From Geobacteraceae bacterium (GTDB lineage: Bacteria > Desulfobacterota > Desulfuromonadia > Geobacterales > Geobacteraceae), in the NCBI GenBank assembly GCA_023701365.1, contig JAMPXD010000001.1:1-64000 (forward strand): a stretch of 64,000 nt of DNA. Reading direction: 5' to 3'. Positions within the stretch are counted from its first letter, which is position 1; each line of letters starts with the position of its first letter. The position numbers were made by a program, and so were the translations under genes. The notes beneath the pieces are model-generated. The model was given only the letters and a program-made list of their open reading frames with translations. It did not search any database and was not told the DNA's origin. This document shows, piece by piece, positions 35,746 to 43,788 of this stretch.

Positions 35746-36708
35746 TCAAGGAACGCTCTGACGCCCGGGCATCGGTGCAGCAATGGACATGATGTCGGCG
35801 TTGAGAAGGGTGCTGAACTTAATGGCACCGGCACGGTTCAGATGATCGTTGTCGAAGAAGTGGTCACGGGTGAACCTGTCGTCCCGCAAGTAGTTCAGGT
35901 ACCGCACTCCGTAGCGGCGGGACAGCTCCGCCAGTTCCCTGGTCATCGTGGCGTAGCTGGTCGGGTCAAGATGCGCATGATAGGTGGCATTGACCGGCAT
36001 CGTCACCAGAACGGGGGTAACCCCCTTTTTCTGCAACAGCTCGATGGCAGCGGCGAGATAGCCGGAGTTACGCCGGATGTTGGCTCGCGCCATCCCCCCC
36101 TGGTGGAACGCCACCCGCTTTTTCCCTGATTCAGCCGAGATGTCCCCTGCTGAAATGCCATCTTTGGGGTACCAGCCGTCGGCCCCGATATGCTCCGCCA
36201 CCCGGAAATTCTTCAGGAGGAACCTGCGGCTCTCCCGGTAGCCGTAGAGGGAGATGAAACAGTACCGGCGCAGAGCCAGGGGTGAGTATCGGCGCTCCAC
36301 CTCATCCGGCAGGGGGATTCCGTAGAAACGCTGGTAGAAGAATGAGCGCCAGTCTTCCACCGTGGGGGAGAGCGACGATTCCAGGGAAAAGTATGAGACC
36401 GGCAGCACCACGACCCGGAGAGATTTCAGCCTCTCCAGCTCCCGCTGGAGAATGGCGAAATCGTAAAAGAGCGATTGGCTGGAGTTGGCCATGTTATAGG
36501 CCTTCAGGTCGAAACGGCCCGGGTCGATGCCATGGTAGGCGTGGGAGGAGCCGAGGACGAGTAGCTGGACATCTCCACTCCCGGCGTGCAGCTGCGCCAT
36601 CTTTACCGTGTAACTGTTGGGAATCCGCCTCAGCCGGCATTCGGAGTACCCCGCCAGGAGGAGGAACGGCAGGAGGAGGGCGATCGTTTTCAGTGCAAGT
36701 TTTCCCAT
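35746..36708 (-). CDS. SGNH-fold hydrolase-like secreted/anchored protein (AlgJ/DltD-type partner)
   Basis: A 320-residue protein with an N-terminal hydrophobic segment (~residues 5-22; signal or anchor). It shows SGNH-like blocks: LVLGSSHAYHGID (block I, Ser) and FFDNDHLNRAGA (block V, Asp/His). The overall layout resembles DltD/AlgJ/PatB-type partners that accept an acyl group from an MBOAT protein outside the membrane. It lies immediately downstream of an MBOAT gene, which supports that role. The polymer target is unknown. Confidence 0.72.
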   Translation of the reverse strand: MGKLALKTIALLLPFLLLAGYSECRLRRIPNSYTVKMAQLHAGSGDVQLLVLGSSHAYHGIDPGRFDLKAYNMANSSQSLFYDFAILQRELERLKSLRVVVLPVSYFSLESSLSPTVEDWRSFFYQRFYGIPLPDEVERRYSPLALRRYCFISLYGYRESRRFLLKNFRVAEHIGADGWYPKDGISAGDISAESGKKRVAFHQGGMARANIRRNSGYLAAAIELLQKKGVTPVLVTMPVNATYHAHLDPTSYATMTRELAELSRRYGVRYLNYLRDDRFTRDHFFDNDHLNRAGAIKFSTLLNADIMSIAAPMPGRQSVP

Positions 36709-36733
36709 GGAACCGGTGGCGCTTCCTTTCCCT

Positions 36734-38191
36734 TCAGAACTGGAAGTAGATGAACTTGGTCGTATCGTCGAAGACCCCGTAGAAGAGGATTGCCGTCAGT
36801 GCAGCATAGTAAGCCAGCCACCGCACCGGTGCCGGCCGCTGCGCCAGAGGCAGCCGTCTACCCGCCTGGTCGAGGAGCATGAGGGCCGCCACCGCTACCG
36901 CCGCCACGATGAGATTGTGGGTCCCCTGGCCGAGGCAAACCAGCTCCCGGAACCCATCCCTGCCGACAACGGCACGGAGCTGGCCGGGGATGTTCCTGAA
37001 CAGGTTTTCCACCACATGGACGGCATCCCGCAGGGAAGCCGCGCGAAAGAAGATCCATGAAAAGCAGACCAGGTGAAAGGTGACGAAGGTCTGCCAGCAG
37101 CGGGCGAGCCGGGTCCCGGCAATCCCCAGTCGGGCGTGGATTTTCTTCTGCAGCGGCTTGTACATGACCGACGCCGCAAGATAGAGGCCATGGAGGAGCC
37201 CCCAGGCGATGAAGGTCCAGGCTGCTCCGTGCCAGATGCCCGAGACCAGGAAGGTCACCAGGAGCGCTCCTGCGGTGCCGAGGCTCTTGCCACTGCGCCA
37301 GTAGAGCTGCAGCGGCCGGAAAATGTAATCGAGTATCCAGCGGGAGAAGGAGATATGCCAGCGCCGCCAGAAGTCAGCCACCGATGTGGCCAGGTACGGC
37401 TTGTTGAAGTTCTGCGTCAGGCTGATATTGAATATTCGGGCGGAGCCGAGCGCCATGTCGGTATAGCCGGAAAAATCGAAGTAGATCTGGATCGCGTAGA
37501 GATAGGTGGCAATGATGAGGGGGATGCCGCTATAGGCGTCGACATTGCCGTAGACCTGATTGACGAAGGGCGCCAGCCGGTCCGCCACCACCACCTTCTT
37601 CAGCAAGCCCCAGGCAAAGAGGAGAAGTCCGGAGCGGACGTTGTCGTAGTCGAACGCGTACTCCTGCTTCAACTGGGGGAGGATGTCACCGGGCCGCTCA
37701 ATCGGACCCTGGAGGAGCTTCGGGAAGAAGGCCAGGTAGAGCGCGAAGTAGCCCGGATGCCGCTCCGGTTCATCGATCTCCAGGAGGATATTGGCAAGAT
37801 AGGAGATCGCCTGAAAAACGTAATAGGAAACGCCGACCGATACCAGCAGCCCCCCCGGCTTCCATGCCGTCCCGATAACAAGGTTCAGGTTTTCGGCGAT
37901 GAAGGGAACGTACTTCATTCCTGCCAGCAGGAAAATGTTGGCAACTACCCCTCCCCAGAAAAAAAGCCTCTTGACTGCGAGGCCGGGGGTGCGGTAGATG
38001 GCGATTCCGGCCCCGTAAGTCACCGCCGTCACCAGCGCCAGTGCCGCCAGCAGGTAAGGGGTCCCCAATGCCAGGTAAAAGAGGATGCTCGCGGTGAGCA
38101 GGATGATCCACCGCTCCCGGGGGAACAGGTAATGGTGGAGGAGAAAGACAACGGGAAGGAACAGGAAATACGAAAGGGAGTGAAACGTCAT
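36734..38191 (-). CDS. MBOAT family membrane O-acyltransferase
   Basis: A 485-residue polytopic membrane protein with about 10-12 hydrophobic segments. It contains the MBOAT signature (DFWRRWHISFSRWI and the catalytic His in VSGIWHGAAWTFIAWGLLHG). It is of the AlgI/DltB/PatA type, which passes acyl groups, usually acetyl, across the inner membrane for O-acylation of polysaccharides. Paired with the SGNH-like gene 25 bases downstream, it probably decorates the surface polysaccharide made by this locus. Confidence 0.93.
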   Translation of the reverse strand: MTFHSLSYFLFLPVVFLLHHYLFPRERWIILLTASILFYLALGTPYLLAALALVTAVTYGAGIAIYRTPGLAVKRLFFWGGVVANIFLLAGMKYVPFIAENLNLVIGTAWKPGGLLVSVGVSYYVFQAISYLANILLEIDEPERHPGYFALYLAFFPKLLQGPIERPGDILPQLKQEYAFDYDNVRSGLLLFAWGLLKKVVVADRLAPFVNQVYGNVDAYSGIPLIIATYLYAIQIYFDFSGYTDMALGSARIFNISLTQNFNKPYLATSVADFWRRWHISFSRWILDYIFRPLQLYWRSGKSLGTAGALLVTFLVSGIWHGAAWTFIAWGLLHGLYLAASVMYKPLQKKIHARLGIAGTRLARCWQTFVTFHLVCFSWIFFRAASLRDAVHVVENLFRNIPGQLRAVVGRDGFRELVCLGQGTHNLIVAAVAVAALMLLDQAGRRLPLAQRPAPVRWLAYYAALTAILFYGVFDDTTKFIYFQF

Positions 38192-38364
38192 TGGGGGTTT
38201 CCGATATCTGCGCGCAAAATATCACCGGTGCGGGGGCTCCTGACTATCCCTTCTTCCGCCGTGCCCGGGAAAACAGCTTCCGACCGAGGGTGACCGCACC
38301 AATCCCTGGACCGCCCCGGCCGGCAACGGTATCACCGCGCCGGGCCGGGAAGGCCTTCCGGAGA
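38192..38364. other. 173-base spacer without a supported gene
   Basis: Between the methyltransferase stop and the MBOAT start. I find no ORF with family resemblance, repeat or terminator. A short minus-strand frame ending KLFSRARRKKG is open across it, but it begins inside the methyltransferase gene and has no identifiable start. Confidence 0.5.
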
Positions 38365-39435
38365 TTATCGTCTCTTCCGAGCTATGAGGAGGCAACTGTC
38401 AGGGGAGGTCGTCCGCCGGATCTCCTGCAACTGGAGTCCGGCCCCCCGCAGCAGCGACTCGAACTCGCCCCGGGTGCGCCCCTTGCCGCCGGTCAGAAAC
38501 ATCCGTTCCAGGTCTTGCAGCTTCAGCACGCGGTCCGCCCCATTGCTGTCATCCAGCACCCCCTCGACGATGATCAGCACGCTCTCGTCGGTCATGGCCG
38601 CACTGATGTTGCCGAGGATCTTGGGGACTTCGGTGTCGGACCAGTCGTGGAGCACGTGCTTGATCATGTACACGTCGGCGCCGGCGGGAACGCTTTCCAG
38701 GAAACTCCCCCCCGCGAACGTGCAGCGATCGGAGAGGTTGGAACGGCTGAGCCGTTCGCCGACAGGTCCCTCCATGTAGGGGAGGTCCACGATGGTGCCG
38801 CGCAGATGCGGGTTGGCCAGCAGGACCGCCGAGATCAGGCTCGCCCGTCCCCCCCCCACGTCGACCACGGACCGATAGGGGGTAAAATCGAAGGCGCCGG
38901 CAACGGCCTCGCATTGGGTGTCAGTGACGGAACTCATGAAATCGACGAACAGCTTGAGGGTCTCGGGGGCGATCTTGGTGTGCTTCCAGGCCGGCTCGCC
39001 ATGCGCCAGCTCGTAGCCGGTCCGCCCGGACCGCATCATTTCCAGCATCTGCCCTGCGGCGGGATAATACTGTTCGCCCCAGATCAACACATAGTAGCGG
39101 AGCCAGGACGACCGCTCCGTTACCAACGGCTCGGACAGCGGCGTGAGACGGTAGCGGCCGGACTCGTCGCGAGCGAACACCTCCCAGCTGGCAAGCGCCC
39201 GCATGATCTGCTGCAGGTGGGCTTCTCCGGCGCCGGTCAACCGGGCCAGCTCAGCCACACTCTTCGGCCCGCTCGCCAGGTGATCGACGATGCCGAATTT
39301 TGTCGCCACGAAGACCGCCTGTCCCGCCCATGCCATGTTCAAGATTGTGAACAGATCGACCGGCGCCGACGCCGGAGCCGGCCCGTGCAACAGACATTTC
39401 CAACTCTGCTTGATGCGTTTGCTGAATTTTGACAC
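38365..39435 (-). CDS. SAM-dependent O-methyltransferase (COMT/AdoMet_MTA type)
   Basis: A 356-residue protein with an N-terminal winged-helix dimerisation domain (~residues 25-110) and a C-terminal methyltransferase domain: VVDVGGGRASL for SAM binding and KHVLHDWSD with the catalytic His typical of small-molecule O-methyltransferases such as O-demethylpuromycin or caffeate methyltransferases. Start GTG 39435 after GGAGGAGAAC. In this locus it may methylate a sugar or its acyl decoration. It has its own operator-bearing promoter, shared in sequence with the next gene upstream. Confidence 0.85.
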   Translation of the reverse strand: MSKFSKRIKQSWKCLLHGPAPASAPVDLFTILNMAWAGQAVFVATKFGIVDHLASGPKSVAELARLTGAGEAHLQQIMRALASWEVFARDESGRYRLTPLSEPLVTERSSWLRYYVLIWGEQYYPAAGQMLEMMRSGRTGYELAHGEPAWKHTKIAPETLKLFVDFMSSVTDTQCEAVAGAFDFTPYRSVVDVGGGRASLISAVLLANPHLRGTIVDLPYMEGPVGERLSRSNLSDRCTFAGGSFLESVPAGADVYMIKHVLHDWSDTEVPKILGNISAAMTDESVLIIVEGVLDDSNGADRVLKLQDLERMFLTGGKGRTRGEFESLLRGAGLQLQEIRRTTSPDSCLLIARKRR

Positions 39436-39466
39436 GTTCTCCTCCGTAATTAACTGTGCTTTTTAG

Positions 39467-39503
39467 CGGAGTGACTGTATCACTCCGGCCAAGCCACTGT
39501 GAA
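39467..39503 (-). promoter_or_regulatory. Promoter with perfect palindromic operator, methyltransferase gene
   Basis: Minus strand: TTCACA (39503-39498), 18-base spacer, TACAGT (39479-39474). A perfect inverted repeat, CGGAGTGA-N5-TCACTCCG (39467-39487), overlaps the -10 box, which is a classic repressor position. About 30 of 37 bases match the promoter at 40710-40747. Confidence 0.7.
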
Positions 39504-39513
39504 AAACGATTTT

Positions 39514-40623
39514 CTATCCCCCTGCTTCCGGGTAGTAATCAAACTGCCTTGAATAAAACCTCTTTTGATTATCCATGAATTTGTCGTAGCCATACAGACT
39601 GTTTATCTTCTGCATATTTTCATCGATGATTTTCATATATCCATCTTCATCCGCTTCCAGCCTTCTGATATCATTGACAATATTATCAAGGAGATCGTCA
39701 TAGCTTGGATAGATATTGCCCATTTCCAGAAAAGACTCATCCGGAAAGAAATTCTCGTTATACACGGCAAAGCCCAAACTATTGACCACGACAGCGTTTA
39801 TTAAATAGCCGTCAAATCCCTCGCCGAAGGTAAGAGAAAACTTGGATTTTGTAGCAAGCAACATATATTCGGCAAAAGTCATGTTTTTCACGGTGACCAA
39901 TTTATAATCCGGCAACCTGCTTTCAAGCAATTGAATCACCTTGTTTCTGCAGTCCCTCTTATCCGGAGACAAAACTATGACTTTTTCCTTGTCCGCAAAT
40001 TTAAAGACGGGATATACACTTAAATCTATGAAAACTGAAAAATGATGCGTTGGCATCCGGAATTTATTGCAGATCTCTTGGTTGCAATAACTGTCATGAG
40101 CCGTTGTCTGGGTTATCCTGTCGGATAATTTCTTCAAGGAAGCGAGTTTTTCTGCAGCTGGCATCAACTCGATATTCTGATTCAGAATATTTATGCTGAC
40201 TTCATCGATATTGGCAAACAACTCTTTTCCTTCGTCTGTCAAACTGTCATGAAACCTGTCCGAAAGAAGCTCAGGCACATGAACTATGATTTTCTTCAGG
40301 TTATCGAATTTGGAGAGCTGGCTAAACCTGTAGACCGTTTCCTTGCTCAAAAAAAACTTGTTCTTGAAATATGTCCTGAACCCGGGATAAGTAACTATGA
40401 TTACCTCGGAGCCATGAACCTCCCTGATCTCTCTTGCCGCTGTCGCCAGAGAGAAAATGGACATGACCCCCCCTGAAATTCTGTTCTTTTCAGGGACGAC
40501 GAAAACGATCAGATTTTCGGCACTCTTATCTATCTTGGTGAATTCTTTGTTCTGCAGGTAGTAGCAATACAGTAACTGCACTGCCCCGATCGGGTGCGAT
40601 AAGACATATTTCAACAGTTTCAT
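39514..40623 (-). CDS. Unrecognised protein, AT-rich gene in the polysaccharide locus
   Basis: A ~369-residue protein (start MKLLKYVLSHP, 40623) of no family I can name with confidence. Base composition is clearly more AT-rich than that of its neighbours and its codons use more A/T third positions, which suggests recent transfer. It has no signal peptide. Segments such as NLIVFVVPEKNRISGGVMSI and LTFGEGFDGYLINAVV recall GT-B glycosyltransferases (donor-site EGFDGYLINA-like loop), so a glycosyltransferase is the best guess. It has its own operator-type promoter. Confidence 0.7.
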   Translation of the reverse strand: MKLLKYVLSHPIGAVQLLYCYYLQNKEFTKIDKSAENLIVFVVPEKNRISGGVMSIFSLATAAREIREVHGSEVIIVTYPGFRTYFKNKFFLSKETVYRFSQLSKFDNLKKIIVHVPELLSDRFHDSLTDEGKELFANIDEVSINILNQNIELMPAAEKLASLKKLSDRITQTTAHDSYCNQEICNKFRMPTHHFSVFIDLSVYPVFKFADKEKVIVLSPDKRDCRNKVIQLLESRLPDYKLVTVKNMTFAEYMLLATKSKFSLTFGEGFDGYLINAVVVNSLGFAVYNENFFPDESFLEMGNIYPSYDDLLDNIVNDIRRLEADEDGYMKIIDENMQKINSLYGYDKFMDNQKRFYSRQFDYYPEAGG

Positions 40624-40709
40624 GGCCACAAATCCTCGATAGACGGTCTTGCCTCTTGCGAAACGATGCCAAACCCGGAGATGACCCATTTCTCAAGGTT
40701 GCCGCGGGG

Positions 40710-40743
40710 GGTGACTATATCACCACGGCCAACCCGCTGTCAA
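40710..40743 (-). promoter_or_regulatory. Promoter with palindromic operator, AT-rich gene
   Basis: Minus strand: TTGACA (40743-40738), 18-base spacer, TATAGT (40719-40714). The palindrome GGTGA-N5-TCACC (40710-40724) covers the -10 box. The spacer (GCGGGTTGGCCGTGGTGA) is nearly that of the promoter at 39467, so the two genes are probably regulated together. Confidence 0.72.
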
Positions 40744-40771
40744 AAAATTTCATGGGGATTCCGGACAGGGC

Positions 40772-40791
40772 CTCGTCATACGACCAGGGAG
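40772..40791. repeat. 20-bp direct repeat flanking a GT9 gene (copy 1)
   Basis: CTCGTCATACGACCAGGGAG matches CTCATCATACGACCAAGGAG at 41963-41982 in 18 of 20 bases. The second copy includes the ribosome-binding site of the DUF6165 gene; this one precedes no gene on the plus strand. The pair brackets the GT9 gene. Confidence 0.55.
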
Positions 40792-40816
40792 GGTAATCGC
40801 GAGCATCCGTTGCTTA

Positions 40817-41878
40817 TTATGCCGCCAGACCGCCGCAATGATTGGGGACTTCCGCCGCTGCACCGCTCCTCTTGGCGGAGTGCTCCGCCAGGATCGACCG
40901 GACTGCGCTGTAGACCTCGTCGACCGTTATGGTGTCCATGCACTCCCGGAAAGGGGTGTGGCCGCAAGACTTGTGGGAACCACAGGGAACACAGGGGAGC
41001 GAGCGGTTCCGGACAAGCACGTGCCCCGGCCCGACCGGACCGCTGCGAGCCGGGTCCATGGAGCCGAACAGAGCCACGACCCTGGTTCCCACGGCCGCCG
41101 CCACGTGCATGGGACCGGTGTCGCCGGTCACCAGCAGGCAGGACTTCCGGAGCAGGGCCGCCAGCTGCGGCAGGGTGCAGCCGGCTGCCAGCAGCGGCCG
41201 TTTTGCCATGGCCGCCGCAATTTTCTCGACGAGCTCCCGCTCGTCATGGCTCCCGACGATGACTACCGCCGCCCCCGCCGCCATGAGACGGTCACCCAAC
41301 TGGGCAAACCGCTCCGCAGGCCAGCACTTCACCTGGCTGCTCGTCCCCGGATTGAAGGCGACAAGCGGCACGTTCCCGAGCCCGGATTGCCGGATGAAGG
41401 CATCGGCGTACGCCTCGTCCTCACCCTTTACCGGGAAATCAAGGCGCATCTCCACGGATGAAGGATCGATACCGAGAGGCTGGAGGGTCTCCAGGTGGTT
41501 GGTCACCGCATGGATCATCCGCCCTTTGGCCTTCTGGTAGACGAGGCAGCGGGCCGGAAAAGCGGCCGAGAGGAGGAGCCATCCCTTGAGGTTGCTGCGC
41601 TGATAGTTGATCACCAGGTCGAAGCGCTCCCGGCGCAGTTCCAGCCACAGGCGCAGGAAGGCGGCCGGCCGGCGGTGCGCGCCGCGCTGGTCGTAGATAA
41701 CGACCCGGTCCAGGAGGGGATTGGCTGCAAACATCGATGCCGTCACTGGCGAACCGAGCACCAGCGTGATGGCCGCGGCCGGCCAGCGCTCCTTCAGTGC
41801 CCGGATCACCGGGGTCAGGTGGAGGAGGTCGCCTATGGCCCCCGGCTTGAATATGAGTATCCTTGCATAGCCTGTCAT
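40817..41878 (-). CDS. Glycosyltransferase family 9 (heptosyltransferase-like)
   Basis: A ~353-residue GT9 protein beginning MTGYARILIFKPGAIGDLLHLTP, with VTGDTGPMHVAAAVGTRVVALFG in the nucleotide-binding half and a late Cys-rich stretch (CVPCGSHKSCG) as in other GT9 core transferases. ATG 41878 follows AAGGA. It is the second of three GT9 genes in this locus and probably adds a core heptose or a related sugar. WaaF/WaaQ subtype cannot be fixed. Confidence 0.88.
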   Translation of the reverse strand: MTGYARILIFKPGAIGDLLHLTPVIRALKERWPAAAITLVLGSPVTASMFAANPLLDRVVIYDQRGAHRRPAAFLRLWLELRRERFDLVINYQRSNLKGWLLLSAAFPARCLVYQKAKGRMIHAVTNHLETLQPLGIDPSSVEMRLDFPVKGEDEAYADAFIRQSGLGNVPLVAFNPGTSSQVKCWPAERFAQLGDRLMAAGAAVVIVGSHDERELVEKIAAAMAKRPLLAAGCTLPQLAALLRKSCLLVTGDTGPMHVAAAVGTRVVALFGSMDPARSGPVGPGHVLVRNRSLPCVPCGSHKSCGHTPFRECMDTITVDEVYSAVRSILAEHSAKRSGAAAEVPNHCGGLAA

Positions 41879-41887
41879 AACAAATCC

Positions 41888-41916
41888 TTGCAGAAAACCG
41901 GGGCAGGCCCTATAAT
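41888..41916 (+). promoter_or_regulatory. Sigma-70 promoter for the DUF6165 gene
   Basis: TTGCAG (41888-41893), 17-base spacer, TATAAT (41911-41916). A GC-rich inverted repeat (CCGGTTGCCGCC / GGCGGCCGG, 41930-41957) follows in the leader. Confidence 0.8.
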
Positions 41917-41962
41917 GCCCGCGCATCCGGTTGCCGCCCCTTGCGGTGGCGGCCGGTTAATG

Positions 41963-41982
41963 CTCATCATACGACCAAGGAG
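41963..41982. repeat. 20-bp direct repeat flanking a GT9 gene (copy 2)
   Basis: Includes AAGGAG, the ribosome-binding site of the DUF6165 gene. See the copy at 40772-40791. Confidence 0.55.
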
Positions 41983-41987
41983 CTTCC

Positions 41988-42374
41988 ATGCTGGTATCTG
42001 CGCCCATTTCCGTCGGTGAACTGCTCGACAAGATCACCATCCTCGAAATCAAACTGAGCCATATCACGGACCCTGCAAAACTGGCAAATGTCGCCCGGGA
42101 ACTGGAGGTGCTCAGCGCCGAACGGGACCGTTTTCTCGCCATTACCGACGCCATGGGCGCGGTGATTGCCGACCTCAAAGCGGTTAACGAAAGTCTCTGG
42201 CAGATCGAGGACGATATCCGCGATTGCGAACGGCGCCAGGATTTCGGCGAGACCTTCATTGCCCTGGCCCGCGCCGTCTATCGCACCAATGACCGGCGCG
42301 CCGCGCTCAAGCGGACCCTCAACGAGCTCACCAACTCTTCATTGGTGGAGGAAAAATCCTACCAGGACTACTGA
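41988..42374 (+). CDS. DUF6165 family protein
   Basis: A 128-residue helical protein: MLVSAPISVGELLDKITILEIK, then VNESLWQIEDDIRDCE and VYRTNDRRAALKRTLNEL. I recognise the pattern as DUF6165, a family of unknown function often found near glycosyltransferases. No membrane segment or catalytic motif is visible. It is the only plus-strand gene in the LPS locus and has its own good promoter, so it is regulated apart from its neighbours. AAGGAG precedes the ATG. Confidence 0.85.
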   Translation: MLVSAPISVGELLDKITILEIKLSHITDPAKLANVARELEVLSAERDRFLAITDAMGAVIADLKAVNESLWQIEDDIRDCERRQDFGETFIALARAVYRTNDRRAALKRTLNELTNSSLVEEKSYQDY

Positions 42375-42473
42375 TGCACAATCCATGAAGCGTCAGTAAT
42401 TACCTTGAACCATTAATTAATCTCGTATTTATCGTGATTCAAGAGTCACAGGGTAGCAGTCAACCGAAAGCTA

Positions 42474-43679
42474 TCACCGCGCGCCCAGCCGTTCGCTGAT
42501 CTCTGCCCCATGGGCGACGGCCGTCCGGATTATCCGGCAGATGGTGGCAATGTCGCTGTCGCTGACGGCGGTGCCGGTGGGAAGCACCAGCACCCGCCCG
42601 GCCAGCTGCTCGGTTGCCGGCAGCAGCAGGCGGGCATGGGGGAAGTAGGAGGCATAGGGCTCCATCCTATGGCAGCCCGGGTAGAAATAACGCCGCGCCA
42701 GGACATTTTCACCATGCAGGATTTCCATGAGCAGGTCGCGGCTGATACGGCTCACCTCCTCATCGATCTCCAGGACCAGGTACTGAAAATTGTTCCGCTC
42801 CCTCTCGTCGTAGCTTATCACCCCCACCCCCGGCAGACCGCTCAGCTCCTCCCGGTACAGCAGGTAATTGCGGCGATTGACGGCAATGAACTGGTCCAGG
42901 CTCTCCAGCGAGGAGAGCCCCATGGCCGCCGACACCTCCGTCATCTTGCCGTTGGTGCCGAGATAGACCACCCTGTCATACCCGGCAAACCCGAAGTTTT
43001 TCATCAGCCTGATCTTTGCGGCCAGCTCGTCGTTGTTGGTGGCCACCGCCCCCCCTTCGAAGGTATTGAAGAACTTGGTGGCATGGAAGCTGAAGACTTC
43101 CGCGTCTCCGAACCCGCCGATTGCCTCTCCCCGGTGCGAACAGCCGAAGGCGTGGGCCGCGTCGAACAGGAGTTTCAGCCCGCGCCGACGGGCAATTTCC
43201 GTCAATGGTTCAACCGCGCAGGGCCTCCCCCAGACGTGCACCCCGATGATCCCGGTGGTGCGCGGCGTGATCAGTTCCTCGACCCGGCGCGGATCCATGT
43301 TGTGGGTGAGGGGGTCGATGTCGCAAAAAACCGGCGTGATCTCCTGCCATTGCAGTGAATGGGGGGTGGCGATGAAGGTGAAGGACGGCACGATCACCTC
43401 ACCCGCCAGCCCTAGCGCCCGGATGGTGATCTCCAGGGCGATGGTGGCATTGCACATGGTGATGCAGTGCCGAACGCCCGCCAGCTCGGCAAGCCTGCTC
43501 TCGAATTCCTGGGCGTAGCGGCCTTCATTGGTCAACCAGCGCCGGTCAAGGATGTCGCCGATCCGCTCCATGAAACTGTCGCGGTTGCCGATGTTGGGGC
43601 GGCCGACATAGAGTTTTTCGGGAAACGCCGGCTTGCCGGTGAAGATCGCCAATGTGTCGATGGTTTCAGCTCTGCTCAT
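42474..43679 (-). CDS. DegT/DnrJ/EryC1 sugar aminotransferase (VioA-like)
   Basis: A 401-residue PLP-dependent aminotransferase of the sugar type. It has the glycine/aspartate pocket (LLFDAAHAFGC) and the PLP-lysine segment SFHATKFFNTFEGGAV, a wording typical of VioA/DesI-like enzymes that aminate dTDP-4-keto-6-deoxyglucose at C4. A 4-amino sugar so formed would be the acceptor for the NeuD-like acyltransferases of the locus. The 4,6-dehydratase needed upstream is not in this window. Subtype assignment is inference. Confidence 0.87.
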   Translation of the reverse strand: MSRAETIDTLAIFTGKPAFPEKLYVGRPNIGNRDSFMERIGDILDRRWLTNEGRYAQEFESRLAELAGVRHCITMCNATIALEITIRALGLAGEVIVPSFTFIATPHSLQWQEITPVFCDIDPLTHNMDPRRVEELITPRTTGIIGVHVWGRPCAVEPLTEIARRRGLKLLFDAAHAFGCSHRGEAIGGFGDAEVFSFHATKFFNTFEGGAVATNNDELAAKIRLMKNFGFAGYDRVVYLGTNGKMTEVSAAMGLSSLESLDQFIAVNRRNYLLYREELSGLPGVGVISYDERERNNFQYLVLEIDEEVSRISRDLLMEILHGENVLARRYFYPGCHRMEPYASYFPHARLLLPATEQLAGRVLVLPTGTAVSDSDIATICRIIRTAVAHGAEISERLGAR

Positions 43680-43703
43680 GGTATCTGACCCTTTTCGCCT
43701 AAC

Positions 43704-43787
43704 TTACTTGGTTTCCCTCTTGAGGACGATGCCGGGGTCATCGAAGACCTGGCGGAAAATTTCGGTGAGCGTTTCCATGGTCGTCAT
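43704..43787 (-). pseudogene. Truncated acyl carrier protein gene (27 codons)
   Basis: Two bases (43788 and beyond) after the ligase stop, with GGAG seven bases upstream, an ORF encodes MTTMETLTEIFRQVFDDP then GIVLKRETK and stops. This is the helix I region of an acyl carrier protein (compare typical METLTEIFREVFDDPxI...). The DSL serine and the rest of the domain are missing; the aminotransferase gene follows 25 bases later. I read it as the stump of a carrier-protein gene that was once cotranslated with the acyl-AMP ligase. Confidence 0.7.
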
Positions 43788-43788
43788 G

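Noticed and set aside
38192-38364. Possible gene remnant ending KLFSRARRKKG on the minus strand
   Set aside because: No start codon with a ribosome-binding site and no recognised family; the frame is open only because of composition.
39467-40724. GTGA-N5-TCAC palindromes as CRP/FNR sites
   Set aside because: CRP needs GTGA-N6-TCAC and FNR has a different half-site (TTGAT); the 5-base spacing and position over the -10 box fit a repressor better.
42375-42473. Terminator after the DUF6165 gene
   Set aside because: Only a weak CTTGAA/TTCAAG dyad with a long loop and no T run is present.
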